Below are positions 43,702 to 53,207 of a stretch of DNA of 64,000 nucleotides, one piece after another (position 1 is the first letter of the stretch; every line of letters begins with the position of its first letter). A model generated the notes under the pieces. That model was not told the origin of the DNA, searched no databases, and saw only the letters and a list, made by a program, of their open reading frames with translations. Where the stretch lies: contig NZ_CP058601.1 in NCBI RefSeq assembly GCF_013402815.2, forward strand, positions 2,046,001-2,110,000, in the 5' to 3' direction. Source of the stretch: Natrinema halophilum (GTDB taxonomy: Archaea; Halobacteriota; Halobacteria; Halobacteriales; Natrialbaceae). The translations under genes and the position numbers were made by a program.

Positions 43702-44740
43702 CGGTGATTCGACCGTTGCCTCCCTCTCCGTCGACGGCATTCGCACCGCCCTGCACTGCCCTCGCCGGTACGAGTTAGCCTCCGTCGACGGACTCGAGTG
43801 CGGCGAAGACGACGCAGTCGAGGAACGGGTCGACCTGCTACGAACCGCGATCTGCGACGCGCTCCGAAGCGGCGAAACGGACCGCGAGGGGATCGAATCC
43901 GCGGCTCGAGATCGACTATCGAGTCTGTGGTCGGATCACGACGAGCGCTTTCACTCCGTGGCCCAGCGCCGCCACGAGCGGCGGGTCCTCGACGCGACGA
44001 TCGTCGCGTACGCGGAGCGCATCGGGACCGACCACGCCGTGGGGATCGAACGGCTGACCACCGACGCGACCGGCGGCGAATTGATCGGGCCCGGGTTACC
44101 ACTCTCCAGTACGATCGCCCTGTCGGAACCGAAAGCCGAACCGGAACTCGACGGGGAGACGATATCGATCGACGCGACGGTCGACTACGTCTCCGGCGAC
44201 GACTCGTCGATCGTCGGCGTCCGGTTCGTTCCCACGCTCGCGCCGCTTGGCAGACTACGGTACCGGTCCGACTGGGAGGGCGACGTCGCAACCCGATTTA
44301 CGGATCACTTCGCCGACGACGCCGACGTATTTGACCCGGACCCGGTGGGAGTTCTCTTCGAGACCGCGGTCGTCCTCGACGGGCTCCGCGACCTCCGCGA
44401 TCGACTCGGACTGGGTGATCGAACCTGTCGGTACGTCCAGATCCCGGTCGCCGACCGATCGAGCCTGTCGGTGAACTGGGTACAGAACGAAGTCGAAACG
44501 AACCTCGAAGTCGTCGATCTGACCGACGTCTACGTCGACCACCACACGTTCGGCATGACACACGATCACCGCAACGAGACGGTTGACGGCCGACTTGCGA
44601 CGGTTGCCGCGACGCTCGTCGCGGAGTCGTTCGATCCTGCCCGGCGGTGGAACGAAATCGAAGAACACGCCTGCCCCGACTGTGACTACACCGTTTGCTG
44701 TCAGGAGTACATCGCCCACGAGGTGCGCTTCGATGGCTGA
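43694..44740 (+). CDS. AddB/Cas4-type iron-sulfur nuclease-fold protein, probably inactive
   Basis: The 348 residues have Cys22 (HCPRRYEL) near the start and C327-x2-C330-x5-C336 near the end, the four-cysteine iron-sulfur staple of AddB, Dna2 and Cas4. Between them the expected catalytic strand (D...D/E-x-K) reads DATVDYVSGDDSSIVGVRFVP, so the Lys and second acid appear to be missing. I infer a structural, DNA-binding nuclease relic that completes a split AddB. It overlaps both neighbours by 8 bases (ATGACTGA and ATGGCTGA), so all three are translated together. Confidence 0.75.
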   Translation: MTDGDSTVASLSVDGIRTALHCPRRYELASVDGLECGEDDAVEERVDLLRTAICDALRSGETDREGIESAARDRLSSLWSDHDERFHSVAQRRHERRVLDATIVAYAERIGTDHAVGIERLTTDATGGELIGPGLPLSSTIALSEPKAEPELDGETISIDATVDYVSGDDSSIVGVRFVPTLAPLGRLRYRSDWEGDVATRFTDHFADDADVFDPDPVGVLFETAVVLDGLRDLRDRLGLGDRTCRYVQIPVADRSSLSVNWVQNEVETNLEVVDLTDVYVDHHTFGMTHDHRNETVDGRLATVAATLVAESFDPARRWNEIEEHACPDCDYTVCCQEYIAHEVRFDG

Positions 44741-47700
44741 CCGACACCGGCGGAACGGCGACGACGATCCCGCGTTCGCGACCCACGTCGACCCGAAAGG
44801 CAATCAGCGCGCGGTCATCGACAGCGACGCGGCCTGTACCTCCGTGGACGCGGGTGCCGGAACGGGAAAGACGACGACGATGCTCGTTCGTCTCGAGCGC
44901 GCTCTCGATCGAGGCGAGGTCGATCCCGACGACGTGCTGGTGTTGACGTTCGCGAACGAGGCCGCCGCAAACATCCGGGCGGCGGTCACGGAGCGGCTCG
45001 ACCCCGACGATGCCGCGGCAGTCGACGTCTACACCTACCACTCGTTCTGTTATCGCCTCGTCCGCGAGTATGCGTACTATTTGGGGTATTCGCCCGAATT
45101 CGACGTCGTCACCGAGCGCACCCGGCGGCGGATCATCGGTCGCCTACTCGCCGACAACGACTACGATTTCGCGGCCGCGTCGACCCGGGACGACGGGGCG
45201 CCGGCCGACCTTACCGAATCGATCGATCGCTTCATCCAGGCGATGAGCCAGGAGAACGTTACACCGGATCGGTTGCGGGCGGGACTACCACCGGTCCGGA
45301 CACTCGAGCTCTGCAACGAGTTCGTCCTGTGGCTCGAGCGAACGGCTGGCGAGGAGCTATCGTTCGACGACGAGGCGCTTCGCTACTTCAATCGAGACGA
45401 GCACCTCGAGTCGGCCCGGGAGTCGTTGGTCGATTACGGCAAACTCCTCTCGTACTGTCGGGAAAAGATCGTCGAGGCCCCGGCAGCCTTCCGCGAGGAC
45501 GACGTGGTTCGCGACGTCGACCGCTACCTGCGAGTCCTCCAGCAGTGCGTCACGAACACGATCGAAACGCTCTCGCTCGAGGATCGGACGACGAAGCACC
45601 TCCCGCGGACGCTGTTCGGTAACGAGATTTGGGGATCGGCCACGAATCGGATCGAGCAGACCCCGTTCGGCCGTCTGAAACACTATGTGGAGTTTCTCCG
45701 GTTGGCCCGCCACTTCGCCGACGTATACGCGGATTACCACGACCGTCTCGAGGCCAAGCGAACGATGGACTTCGACGAACTGGTACGGACGGCGACCGAG
45801 TTACTGGCGGACGACTCGGTCGCCGACGAGATCACCGGCCGGTGGACGCAGGTGTACTGTGATGAGTTTCAGGACACTGACGAGACGCAGTTTTCCCTGC
45901 TCACCGACCTCACGGACGGTTCCGATCGGCCGGACTTGCTCGCAATCGGTGACAAAGACCAGGCGATTTACGGCTGGCGAGGCACTGACCGCGAGGGGTT
46001 AGACCGGCTGGCAGACGCCTACGACGACCACGAGGCGATCGAACTCGAACTGAACTTCCGCTCGCGGCAGGAAATTCTCGACCTGACCAACGCCTGCGAT
46101 TACGGCCCGCAGTCCTCGAAGACGCTGCGCGAGGACGGTCGGACGCCCGGTACGGACGACGAAGATGACCCGCCGGACCGCGTAATCAAGATCGAGAGCG
46201 ACCAGATGAACCTCTCGACGGCCGAACAGGTCGCAACGACGGTATCGCGGCTGCTCAACGGTGCAGCCGAGAACGTCACGCAACGCACTCCGGGCGACAT
46301 CGCAGTTATCGTTCGGACGAATCGCCACGCCCAGCTGGTCGCGGACGAACTCCGAGACCTGCAGATCCCGTTCGACGTTTCCGGCTCGCCACGGGGTGAG
46401 ATTTCGCCCGGACTACGAACCGCCCTGTCGTACCTCCGGGTACTCGTCGACCCGGACGCGGATACACACCTTCGGCGCGTGCTCCTCTACCGATACCGAC
46501 TCACGGACGAGGATCTGTCGACGCTGCACGGACGGGACGGATCGCTGTACGACGCGGTGATGGATTCGAGTCCGGAGACCGGGGCGGTCGAGCGGCCGGA
46601 ACGGCTCGAGCAGGCACGAGACCACCTCACGGCTCTCGAGACGTTCCGGGACGTCTACCCGCTCTCGGGATTCATCCGCCGGTTCCGGGACCTTACGCGA
46701 ATCGAGTGGTTCTGTACGAGCGACGAACGGGACGAATTCGATCGGCTCGATCGGTTCGTCGAGGCGTACGATTCGGACGGCGTCGTCCAGTCGCTCTCCG
46801 CGGAGTTCGTCGACGCGCTCGCACGGACGCTGCGAAGCGGCGGGAGCGATCGAACGCGCGGAACCCGATCGGCCGATAGCGTTGACGTCATGACGGTCCA
46901 TCAGGCGAAAGGCCTCGAGTTCGATACCGTTCTCGTTCCCTACCTTTCGGACGAGGAGTGGTGCGTCGACGGGGACTACGTCGAGCGAGCGCGGTACGAA
47001 CTGTTGGCCGCCACGCTCGACGACGACGTGGCGTCTCCGCTGCTCGCCGATCTGGCCACCGAGACGGTCGGTGAAGAGTGGCGAGTCCTCCACGTCGCGC
47101 TCACGCGGGCCGAGAACCACCTGTTCATCTTCGGATCCGCGTACGAATACGACGGCGGGGAAGACGAACTCGCGGCGTCGACCGCCGAGGCGTGTCTGGC
47201 AACCGACATCGAGTGGTCGGTCACCGGCCGGCGGATGAATCTCTGGTCGTCGCTGACCGATAGCTTCGAGCGAGTCCGAGAGACCTACCCGAAAACCGTC
47301 GTCGATCGAACCGACGAAATCGCCGCTTCGGCGGGCAATCGTCCGGGAACGATCACCTACTATGCCGACTACGGGGAGAGAGCGGTCGAACCGCTCGAAA
47401 CGCGGGAAGCGATCGAAACCGTTCACCGACTGGGTCGGCTACTTCGCGATGGGACGCTGTTACCGGCAGCCGACGCGGCGAGCCACCTCGGAGGACGGGG
47501 CCGACGCGACGACGACATCGATGATGGGCCCTCCATCCGGATTCCACGCAGTCGCCGACCGACCGCACTGACGACAGATACCGTTCGATTTCCGGTCGAT
47601 GCCCTCGCGTCGACTGCCGAGCTTCCGGTCGCGATCCGCCACAGCTACTCCGCGATCGACACCCACGAGACCTGTCCCCGAAAGCACTACCTCGATCACG

Positions 47701-48527
47701 TCGTCCGCGCGATCGACGATCCGCTCGAGGCGACGGAGACGATCCCTGTCGCGGGACCGAACGCCTCGACAGAACCGGGTGCCGTCTCGGAATCGGACGC
47801 CTCGACGGAGACGAGCGTCGATGAGTCACCGCCAGCCGAGGCCAACGGCGGGACAGCGACGGCGCAGGCCGAGTCACCGTCACAAATCGTCGGCACGCTC
47901 TTTCACGACATCGCAGAGGAGGCCTTTCACCGCGACGCCGCGACGCGCGCTGCGTGGCGCGAGATCGCCATCCGGCAACTCACCGCGCGTGATGTGCTCG
48001 AGTACCGCAGTCAAGTCCTCGCCAGTATCGATCGCTATTTCGAGGCGACCGCACCCGCGTTCGGCCGGCCAGTCGCCGACTGGGACCCCCTCGCGGCGGA
48101 ACTGCCGTTCTCACTCGAAGACGTCGACGGTGTGACGGGAGCCGTCGTCGGCTACGTTGACTCGGTGCGACGGCTTCCCGATGGTGGCCTCGCCGTACTC
48201 GATTACAAAACGACTGACGAGCGAATCGACGCCGAAGACGCCGTTCAGCTGGCGCTCTACCGACGGGCCTGTGTAGACCGGTTCGACGAGCCGGTTGCGA
48301 CCGTCGGCTACGTCTACGTCGGCGACGTCGACGAACCGCGAATCGACCTCTTCGACGCCGACGAACTGCCATCGTGGAAAACCGTCCTCGAGGCGCTCGA
48401 GTCGGTCGACGATCCGTCGTTTACGGAGACGAGGGCGGGAGAACACTGTCGGCGCTGCCCGCATCGGTCGCTGGGGTGCGGGCCGGCGGAGTACACGCCG
48501 GCCCGCGAGCTGTCGAACGACGACTGA
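44733..48527 (+). CDS. AddA-like UvrD-family helicase with PD-(D/E)XK nuclease domain
   Basis: The 1264 residues start with a superfamily 1 helicase: Walker A DAGAGTGKTT (39-48), DEFQDTDETQ (Walker B), GDKDQAIYGWRG (motif III), MTVHQAKGLEFDTV (motif V) and HVALTRAENHLFIFG (motif VI). After an acidic linker the C-terminal RecB-type nuclease shows HETCPRKHY, GTLFHDIAEEAF, VVGYVDSV, LDYKTTDE and QLALYRRA, so all catalytic residues are present. A cysteine cluster CRRC-x6-C at the end suggests an iron-sulfur staple as well. This should be the motor and nuclease of a double-strand-break resection complex. Confidence 0.88.
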   Translation: MADRHRRNGDDDPAFATHVDPKGNQRAVIDSDAACTSVDAGAGTGKTTTMLVRLERALDRGEVDPDDVLVLTFANEAAANIRAAVTERLDPDDAAAVDVYTYHSFCYRLVREYAYYLGYSPEFDVVTERTRRRIIGRLLADNDYDFAAASTRDDGAPADLTESIDRFIQAMSQENVTPDRLRAGLPPVRTLELCNEFVLWLERTAGEELSFDDEALRYFNRDEHLESARESLVDYGKLLSYCREKIVEAPAAFREDDVVRDVDRYLRVLQQCVTNTIETLSLEDRTTKHLPRTLFGNEIWGSATNRIEQTPFGRLKHYVEFLRLARHFADVYADYHDRLEAKRTMDFDELVRTATELLADDSVADEITGRWTQVYCDEFQDTDETQFSLLTDLTDGSDRPDLLAIGDKDQAIYGWRGTDREGLDRLADAYDDHEAIELELNFRSRQEILDLTNACDYGPQSSKTLREDGRTPGTDDEDDPPDRVIKIESDQMNLSTAEQVATTVSRLLNGAAENVTQRTPGDIAVIVRTNRHAQLVADELRDLQIPFDVSGSPRGEISPGLRTALSYLRVLVDPDADTHLRRVLLYRYRLTDEDLSTLHGRDGSLYDAVMDSSPETGAVERPERLEQARDHLTALETFRDVYPLSGFIRRFRDLTRIEWFCTSDERDEFDRLDRFVEAYDSDGVVQSLSAEFVDALARTLRSGGSDRTRGTRSADSVDVMTVHQAKGLEFDTVLVPYLSDEEWCVDGDYVERARYELLAATLDDDVASPLLADLATETVGEEWRVLHVALTRAENHLFIFGSAYEYDGGEDELAASTAEACLATDIEWSVTGRRMNLWSSLTDSFERVRETYPKTVVDRTDEIAASAGNRPGTITYYADYGERAVEPLETREAIETVHRLGRLLRDGTLLPAADAASHLGGRGRRDDDIDDGPSIRIPRSRRPTALTTDTVRFPVDALASTAELPVAIRHSYSAIDTHETCPRKHYLDHVVRAIDDPLEATETIPVAGPNASTEPGAVSESDASTETSVDESPPAEANGGTATAQAESPSQIVGTLFHDIAEEAFHRDAATRAAWREIAIRQLTARDVLEYRSQVLASIDRYFEATAPAFGRPVADWDPLAAELPFSLEDVDGVTGAVVGYVDSVRRLPDGGLAVLDYKTTDERIDAEDAVQLALYRRACVDRFDEPVATVGYVYVGDVDEPRIDLFDADELPSWKTVLEALESVDDPSFTETRAGEHCRRCPHRSLGCGPAEYTPARELSNDD

Positions 48528-48734
48528 ACGAATACGGACGCGCGGGACAGAGCCAGGATGCTGTTGGAATGTCGGCAGTCGGCCATAACGGCCTCAGCAG
48601 GGAGATACCACCAGGGAATTGAGTACACGCAATCGGTTTCGGGGAACCATACAGCCCCTCGAGATGGACAGAATCAGAGCCGGCGTCGATGCGGTCATCA
48701 CGGCGATCGAAGTGAGAATAGAAAACGCGTCGGA

Positions 48735-51338
48735 TTAAGACTGCCAGTCGAATCGCTCCGGGTTCCGCGTCGCCAGCGCCGTCCGAACCGCGGCGACGTT
48801 CTCGGCGCCGTCGTGGACCCGGACGATGTCGGCCCCCCGGTCGGCCGCGAGGGCGGTGGCCGCGACGGTGGCCTCGAGTCGCTCGCCGGGATCGCGACCG
48901 ATCTGGGCGAACATGCTCTTGTGGGAGTGCCCGAACAGCACCGGACACCCCAGCGCGTGGAACTCGTCGATCCGGTCGAGTAGTTCGAAGCTTTCGGCCG
49001 CGGACTTGCCGAAGCCGATGCCGGGGTCGACGATGATTCGGTCGCGGTCGAGGCCGGCCTTCTCGGCGAGCAAGACTCGCTCGGAAAGGTGATCGATCAC
49101 GTCCGCGACGACGTCGTCGTACTCGACGTCGCGGTCGGGCACGACCGGTGCGTCGATACTGTGCATCACCACCAGTCCAGCGTCGTGGTCGGCGGCAACG
49201 AAGCGCATCTTGGGGTCCTCGAGCCCGGAGACGTCGTTGATGATGTCCGCACCCGCCTCGAGTGCCGCGTCAGCGACCGCCGCCCGGCGAGTGTCGACCG
49301 AAATCAGCGCGTCGAGATCGGCGATTCGCTCGATCACAGGCACGACTCGATCCAGTTCCTCGTCGATCGAGACGGGATCTGCACCCGGCCGCGTCGACTC
49401 CCCGCCGACGTCGATCACGTCGACGTCGGCGTCGACCATCGCCCTGGCGCGGGCCACGGCGTCCTCGAGGGCGTCGTATCGACCCCCATCGTGGAAGCTA
49501 TCCGGGGTGACGTTCAGAATACCCATCACCGACGGACGGTCCGCCCAGGGGAACGTGGCCTCGGTCGAATCGCCTGTCGTTCGAGCGGATGAACGGGACC
49601 AGCCCACGGTTCGTCGTTCCGTCGGAACCCTCTCGGTTTCTGGTGCCGTTTCGTCATCGGCGACGTCGGCAGCGCCAGCATCGATTTCGAGCGTGGTGCG
49701 TAACTCGCGGGCGACGTCGGCCAGCCCGTGGGGTCGCGAACGATTCTCGAGGACCTCGACGAGGGCCTCGAACTGGGCGAGCGTCCCCATCAAAACGGCG
49801 TCGACCGCCTCGTCGTCGCGATCGAGTCCCGAAAGGGCGCATTCGCCACCGAGACGAAGCAGTTCCTCCTGCAGGACCGTCGCTTGCCGGTCTCGGAGCG
49901 CCGTCCTGACGACTCGGTGGACGGCATCGCCGTCGAGCCGTTCGACGTCACCCGCGGCGACGTTCGCATCCTCGAGCGTCTCGCGGGCGTCAGAGAGGTC
50001 CCTGACACGCTTCGGTACGTCGGTGCGAGTCCACCGCGAGCGCGCTTCCGCGACGGCAAACAGGGAGCCGGTGACGAGCACGCAGTCGTCGCTCTCGGCC
50101 GCGTCGAGTGCGGTCGCGAGGGCGTCCTGTACTGCGGCCTCGGTCCGAACCGTGCTCGCACCGGCGTCGGCGAACGCCTCGGCGAGTACCGCACGGTCCT
50201 CGGCGCGCTCGAGCGACGGTTCAGTCGTGACGATGGCGTCGGGCGTGGGTAGCGCAGCGGCCATCGCGCGGTGATCCTTGTCGTGCATCGCCCCGAAGAC
50301 GACGTGGAGTCGGTCGAAATCGTACGTCCCGAGCGTTTCGGCGAGTTGCTCGCAGGCACCCGGGTTGTGCGCACCGTCTAACACGACCAGCGGCTCGGTG
50401 TCCATCACCTCGAACCGGCCCGGCCAGTGGGCGCTTCGGAGTCCGTTCTCGAGGTCGGCGGTCGATACGTCGCCGACCTGCGTTGCGATCGCGGCGGCGA
50501 TGCCGGCGTTGACGGCCTGGTATTCGCCAAGCAGCGGAATCCGCGTCTCGACGTGCCAGTCGTCCGCCTCGATCGAAACGGCGGCCTCGGTGTGGTTCGT
50601 CCGACCGCCGTACGTGACGCGGATGTCCGGCACGGAGCGTCCGTCCGTGGCATCCACAGTCTCGCTCGCGTCGTCCGCCTCCGGAGCCGTTCCCACCGTC
50701 ACGACCTCGCCAGCGACGTCGCGGACCGCCTCGAGCGAGTCGCCGGTGACGCCGGTCACGAGCGGGTCACCGTCCGGGGCGACGTGGGCCTTATCGCGGG
50801 CGATTTCGGCTTCGGTGTCGCCGAGGATACCCGTGTGTTCGAGCGTGACGCTCGTCACCGCACTTGCGACCGGATCGACGACGCTCGTGGCGTCGTACTT
50901 CCCGCCGATACCGACCTCGAGGACGGCGATGTCGACGTCTTCGCGGCCGAACTGCCACAGCGCCATGGCGGTCATCGTCTCGAAGAAGGTCGGGGACTCG
51001 CCGTCGGCCGCCCGCTCCGTGATGTAGTCGCGGACGGCGTCGACGTAGTCGCAGACGGCAGTCTGTGGAATTTTCCGGCCGTCGACGCGGATTCGCTCGC
51101 GGAGATCCTCGAGGTGGGGCGAGGTGTAGAGACCGACGGAGTAGCCGGCCTCGCGCAGGGTTCGCTCGAGCATCCGGGCCGTGCTCCCTTTGCCGTTGGA
51201 GCCGGCGATCTGGACGCAGTCGACGTCAGCGTGTGGGTTCTCGAGGTGGGATAGCAGCCGGGCCGTCGACTCGGTGCCCGGCTTCGGGCGGAACCGCCGG
51301 AGATCGAAACAGAAGTCCGCCGCCTCGTGATACTCCAT
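48735..51338 (-). CDS. folCP: Fused folylpolyglutamate/dihydrofolate synthase and dihydropteroate synthase
   Basis: The 867 residues combine FolC (about 1-420; ATP loop AGSNGKGSTARML, EVGIGGKYDATSVV, VLDGAHNPGACE) with FolP (about 600-867; ILNVTPDSFHDGG, DVGGESTRPGA, VDPGIGFGKSAAESFELLDR). About 180 residues between them (DLSDARETLEDANVAAGD...LMGTLAQFEALVEVLENRSR) are a helical region not found in either bacterial enzyme. The fusion is known from haloarchaea. It makes dihydropteroate and then adds glutamate. Start MEYHEAADF was chosen since upstream residues are not homologous. Confidence 0.95.
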   Translation of the reverse strand: MEYHEAADFCFDLRRFRPKPGTESTARLLSHLENPHADVDCVQIAGSNGKGSTARMLERTLREAGYSVGLYTSPHLEDLRERIRVDGRKIPQTAVCDYVDAVRDYITERAADGESPTFFETMTAMALWQFGREDVDIAVLEVGIGGKYDATSVVDPVASAVTSVTLEHTGILGDTEAEIARDKAHVAPDGDPLVTGVTGDSLEAVRDVAGEVVTVGTAPEADDASETVDATDGRSVPDIRVTYGGRTNHTEAAVSIEADDWHVETRIPLLGEYQAVNAGIAAAIATQVGDVSTADLENGLRSAHWPGRFEVMDTEPLVVLDGAHNPGACEQLAETLGTYDFDRLHVVFGAMHDKDHRAMAAALPTPDAIVTTEPSLERAEDRAVLAEAFADAGASTVRTEAAVQDALATALDAAESDDCVLVTGSLFAVAEARSRWTRTDVPKRVRDLSDARETLEDANVAAGDVERLDGDAVHRVVRTALRDRQATVLQEELLRLGGECALSGLDRDDEAVDAVLMGTLAQFEALVEVLENRSRPHGLADVARELRTTLEIDAGAADVADDETAPETERVPTERRTVGWSRSSARTTGDSTEATFPWADRPSVMGILNVTPDSFHDGGRYDALEDAVARARAMVDADVDVIDVGGESTRPGADPVSIDEELDRVVPVIERIADLDALISVDTRRAAVADAALEAGADIINDVSGLEDPKMRFVAADHDAGLVVMHSIDAPVVPDRDVEYDDVVADVIDHLSERVLLAEKAGLDRDRIIVDPGIGFGKSAAESFELLDRIDEFHALGCPVLFGHSHKSMFAQIGRDPGERLEATVAATALAADRGADIVRVHDGAENVAAVRTALATRNPERFDWQS

Positions 51339-51613
51339 ATTCAAACGAGAGAGCCCGATCGTTTTAGCGGTGGCGATAGGGTCCGAAACCGGGACCGAAG
51401 AAGACGAGCAGGGTGCGGAGCGGAGGCGGAGACAGGCGGCCACTGACGGTTCGCAGGAGTCCGGACGCAGCCGGCCATGGTGATGGAAATGGTCCGATTC
51501 GTCCGCGTCAGCGAGTGTTAACATGTTCGGAGGAAGACGCACCTTCCGGGAAGACACAGACTCTGGTAACGGGGCCCGAAACGACGATCGATACACCCCG
51601 AAGGAACCCATCA

Positions 51614-51985
51614 ATGCCAGCGACCGATTTCGACACCGAACGAACGTACGGCGAGGACCGATTCACCACCCGCTCCGTCTTTCGAAGCGACCGGACAAAG
51701 GTCGTTCTCGGCTACTTCGAGCCGGGACAGTTCATTCCGGTTCACGCGCCCGGAAGCGACGTCGTAATCAGCGTTCGGTCGGGAACCGGCGTCGTTCGCG
51801 AGGGGGAGACGGACCACGTCGTCGGGCCCGACGACGTGGTCGTCGTCGAAGCCGACGTCGAACGAGGCGTGCGCGCCGACGAGGACGGCCGACTCGAAGC
51901 GCTGCTGGTGACGAGTCCGCCGCCGACCAATGCCGAACACGATCCCGTTCGAGAGGGCCTGCAACGCGAGGTGTTCGATCCCTGA
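51614..51985 (+). CDS. Small cupin-domain protein
   Basis: The 123 residues form one cupin barrel: KVVLGYFEPGQFIPVHAPGSDVVISVRSGTGVVREGETDHVVGPDDVVVVEADVERGV. The first motif keeps one His (VHAP) while a second His and Glu are not evident, so metal binding is doubtful. The function is unknown. A similar C-terminal tail with LLVTSPPPT is shared by many halophile cupins. The ATG at 51614 starts the domain. Confidence 0.8.
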   Translation: MPATDFDTERTYGEDRFTTRSVFRSDRTKVVLGYFEPGQFIPVHAPGSDVVISVRSGTGVVREGETDHVVGPDDVVVVEADVERGVRADEDGRLEALLVTSPPPTNAEHDPVREGLQREVFDP

Positions 51986-52081
51986 TCACGTAGAGCGGGA
52001 ACACCACGTTGCGAGGACGGCACTCGTGTTCATTTCGATGACCGCGAAAGCGACGGCCGGCGGTTGGAGTCCCGGTATCGG

Positions 52082-52416
52082 TTACGCGTCCGACTCCAAC
52101 CGGTCGATCAACCCATCGCGGAACGTCGCCTTCGTTCCCGCAGGACCGGTGATCGTCAGGTGCGTTTCCTCGTACGGCGGTAAGACGTCGATCGTGTACT
52201 CCGCAAACGAACAGCACTGCCGCTCGGTGGCGGCGAACGTCGCGACCGCCGCGAGGACGTCGTCGTCCCCGTCAACAGGAGCCTATACCCATCGTCACGC
52301 TCCGTCGCATCTCTGTCGTGCTCAGCCAGGACCGAGCGAACGTGTTCTGGTCGGTCCGCGTCCTGTTCGGCCGTCACCGTGCAGGCCACCGGTGGATCTG
52401 AATCGCGTTCGCTCAT
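52082..52416 (-). pseudogene. Frameshifted gene for a small Cys-Cys protein
   Basis: The frame starting at 52416 encodes MSERDSDPPVACTVTAEQDADRPEHVRSVLAEHDRD...YRLLLTG, then loses sense. The next frame continues with DDDVLAAVATFAATERQCC, SFAEYTIDVLPPYEETHL and TITGPAGTKATFRDGLIDRLESDA to a TAA at 52082. Joined, they give a protein of about 110 residues typical of haloarchaea, with an ERQCCSF motif. One base appears to be missing in a G4 run near 52270. It is either a recent inactivating mutation or a sequencing error. Confidence 0.65.
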
Positions 52417-52504
52417 GTTGCATCGATACATTGGCGAGGCGGTGTCTAAGCTGTCAAATCCATCCCATCACAGTAACTTCGCTCGAGCGAACCGATCATC
52501 GAGA

Positions 52505-52620
52505 ACTATAGTACTCGTTGAACGTCATTGCACACCCCGCTCGCGACTTCGCAGCCAGCGAGCGCTCGCTGGCCGCAGCAGTGCGAGCGGTGGGTAGATC
52601 GTTTCAACGACTACTATAGT
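52505..52620. mobile_element. MITE-like palindromic element of 116 bp
   Basis: Terminal inverted repeats of 18 bp (ACTATAGTACTCGTTGAA at 52505-52522; complement of the right end at 52603-52620 with one mismatch) enclose further inverted sequences and a perfect 20-bp central palindrome (52554-52573). It encodes nothing. The structure is that of a non-autonomous insertion-sequence derivative. No clear target duplication is seen. The surrounding bases 52417-52504 and 52621-52746 hold no gene. Confidence 0.7.
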
Positions 52621-52746
52621 GCAGCCGTCGAATTCGCGGCCAGTGTTCCGCCATCGGCTGCTCGAATCGCTCGAGCCGAGACGGGGGAGCTCCTCAACGG
52701 AAACTACCTAAAGCAGCGAGAGAGCCCGCCATTTACGGTGTGGATG

Positions 52747-52989
52747 TCATGTGCCCTGCAACCCGGTAGGTGGACGGAAGAAAAGTCCGTCGAGCAGGGC
52801 GAGCGCTGCGATAGCGACCCCGCCGAGAACGGCCACCTCGAAGGGGACGTTCAACATTCGACTGACGAGGGTGGTGACTGCGAACGCTGCCGGGATAGAC
52901 CCGAGCAAGAGATCGTATCTGTCGATCGTCGAGAGTCGCTCTGCGATCCAGGATTCGTCCTCGGTTCCAGCGATGTCACTGTGCACCAT
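52747..52989 (-). CDS. Small membrane protein, conserved in haloarchaea
   Basis: The 80 residues have an acidic N-terminus (DESWIAERLSTIDRYDLLLG) and two hydrophobic helices (SIPAAFAVTTLVSRML and VAVLGGVAIAALALLDGLFF). The motif RxxxIDRYDLLLG before the first helix is common among small halophile membrane proteins of unknown function. It lies upstream of the ABC transporter genes but is not overlapping them. Confidence 0.75.
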   Translation of the reverse strand: MVHSDIAGTEDESWIAERLSTIDRYDLLLGSIPAAFAVTTLVSRMLNVPFEVAVLGGVAIAALALLDGLFFRPPTGLQGT

Positions 52990-53207
52990 TGTTCTCACCA
53001 CCGGACGGTCGTACGATTGCTTCCTACTAAAAAATATCGGATCGAGGGCAGCAGAGGCGGCTTCATGCACTCTCCCCTCCTCTCGGTCCGTCTTTGATCG
53101 GCAGCGATACGTAAAGAGTCGCGTGCCCGTCGACCCCTATCACCCGTCCAGACCGGTCGGGCCGGGTCGAGCGACCGTCGTACCGGACGGTCCCCGACGG
53201 ATCTCGC

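Noticed and set aside
48664-48738. 24-codon ORF downstream of the helicase gene
   Set aside because: It has acceptable composition but no ribosome-binding signal or context, and overlaps the folCP stop on the other strand.
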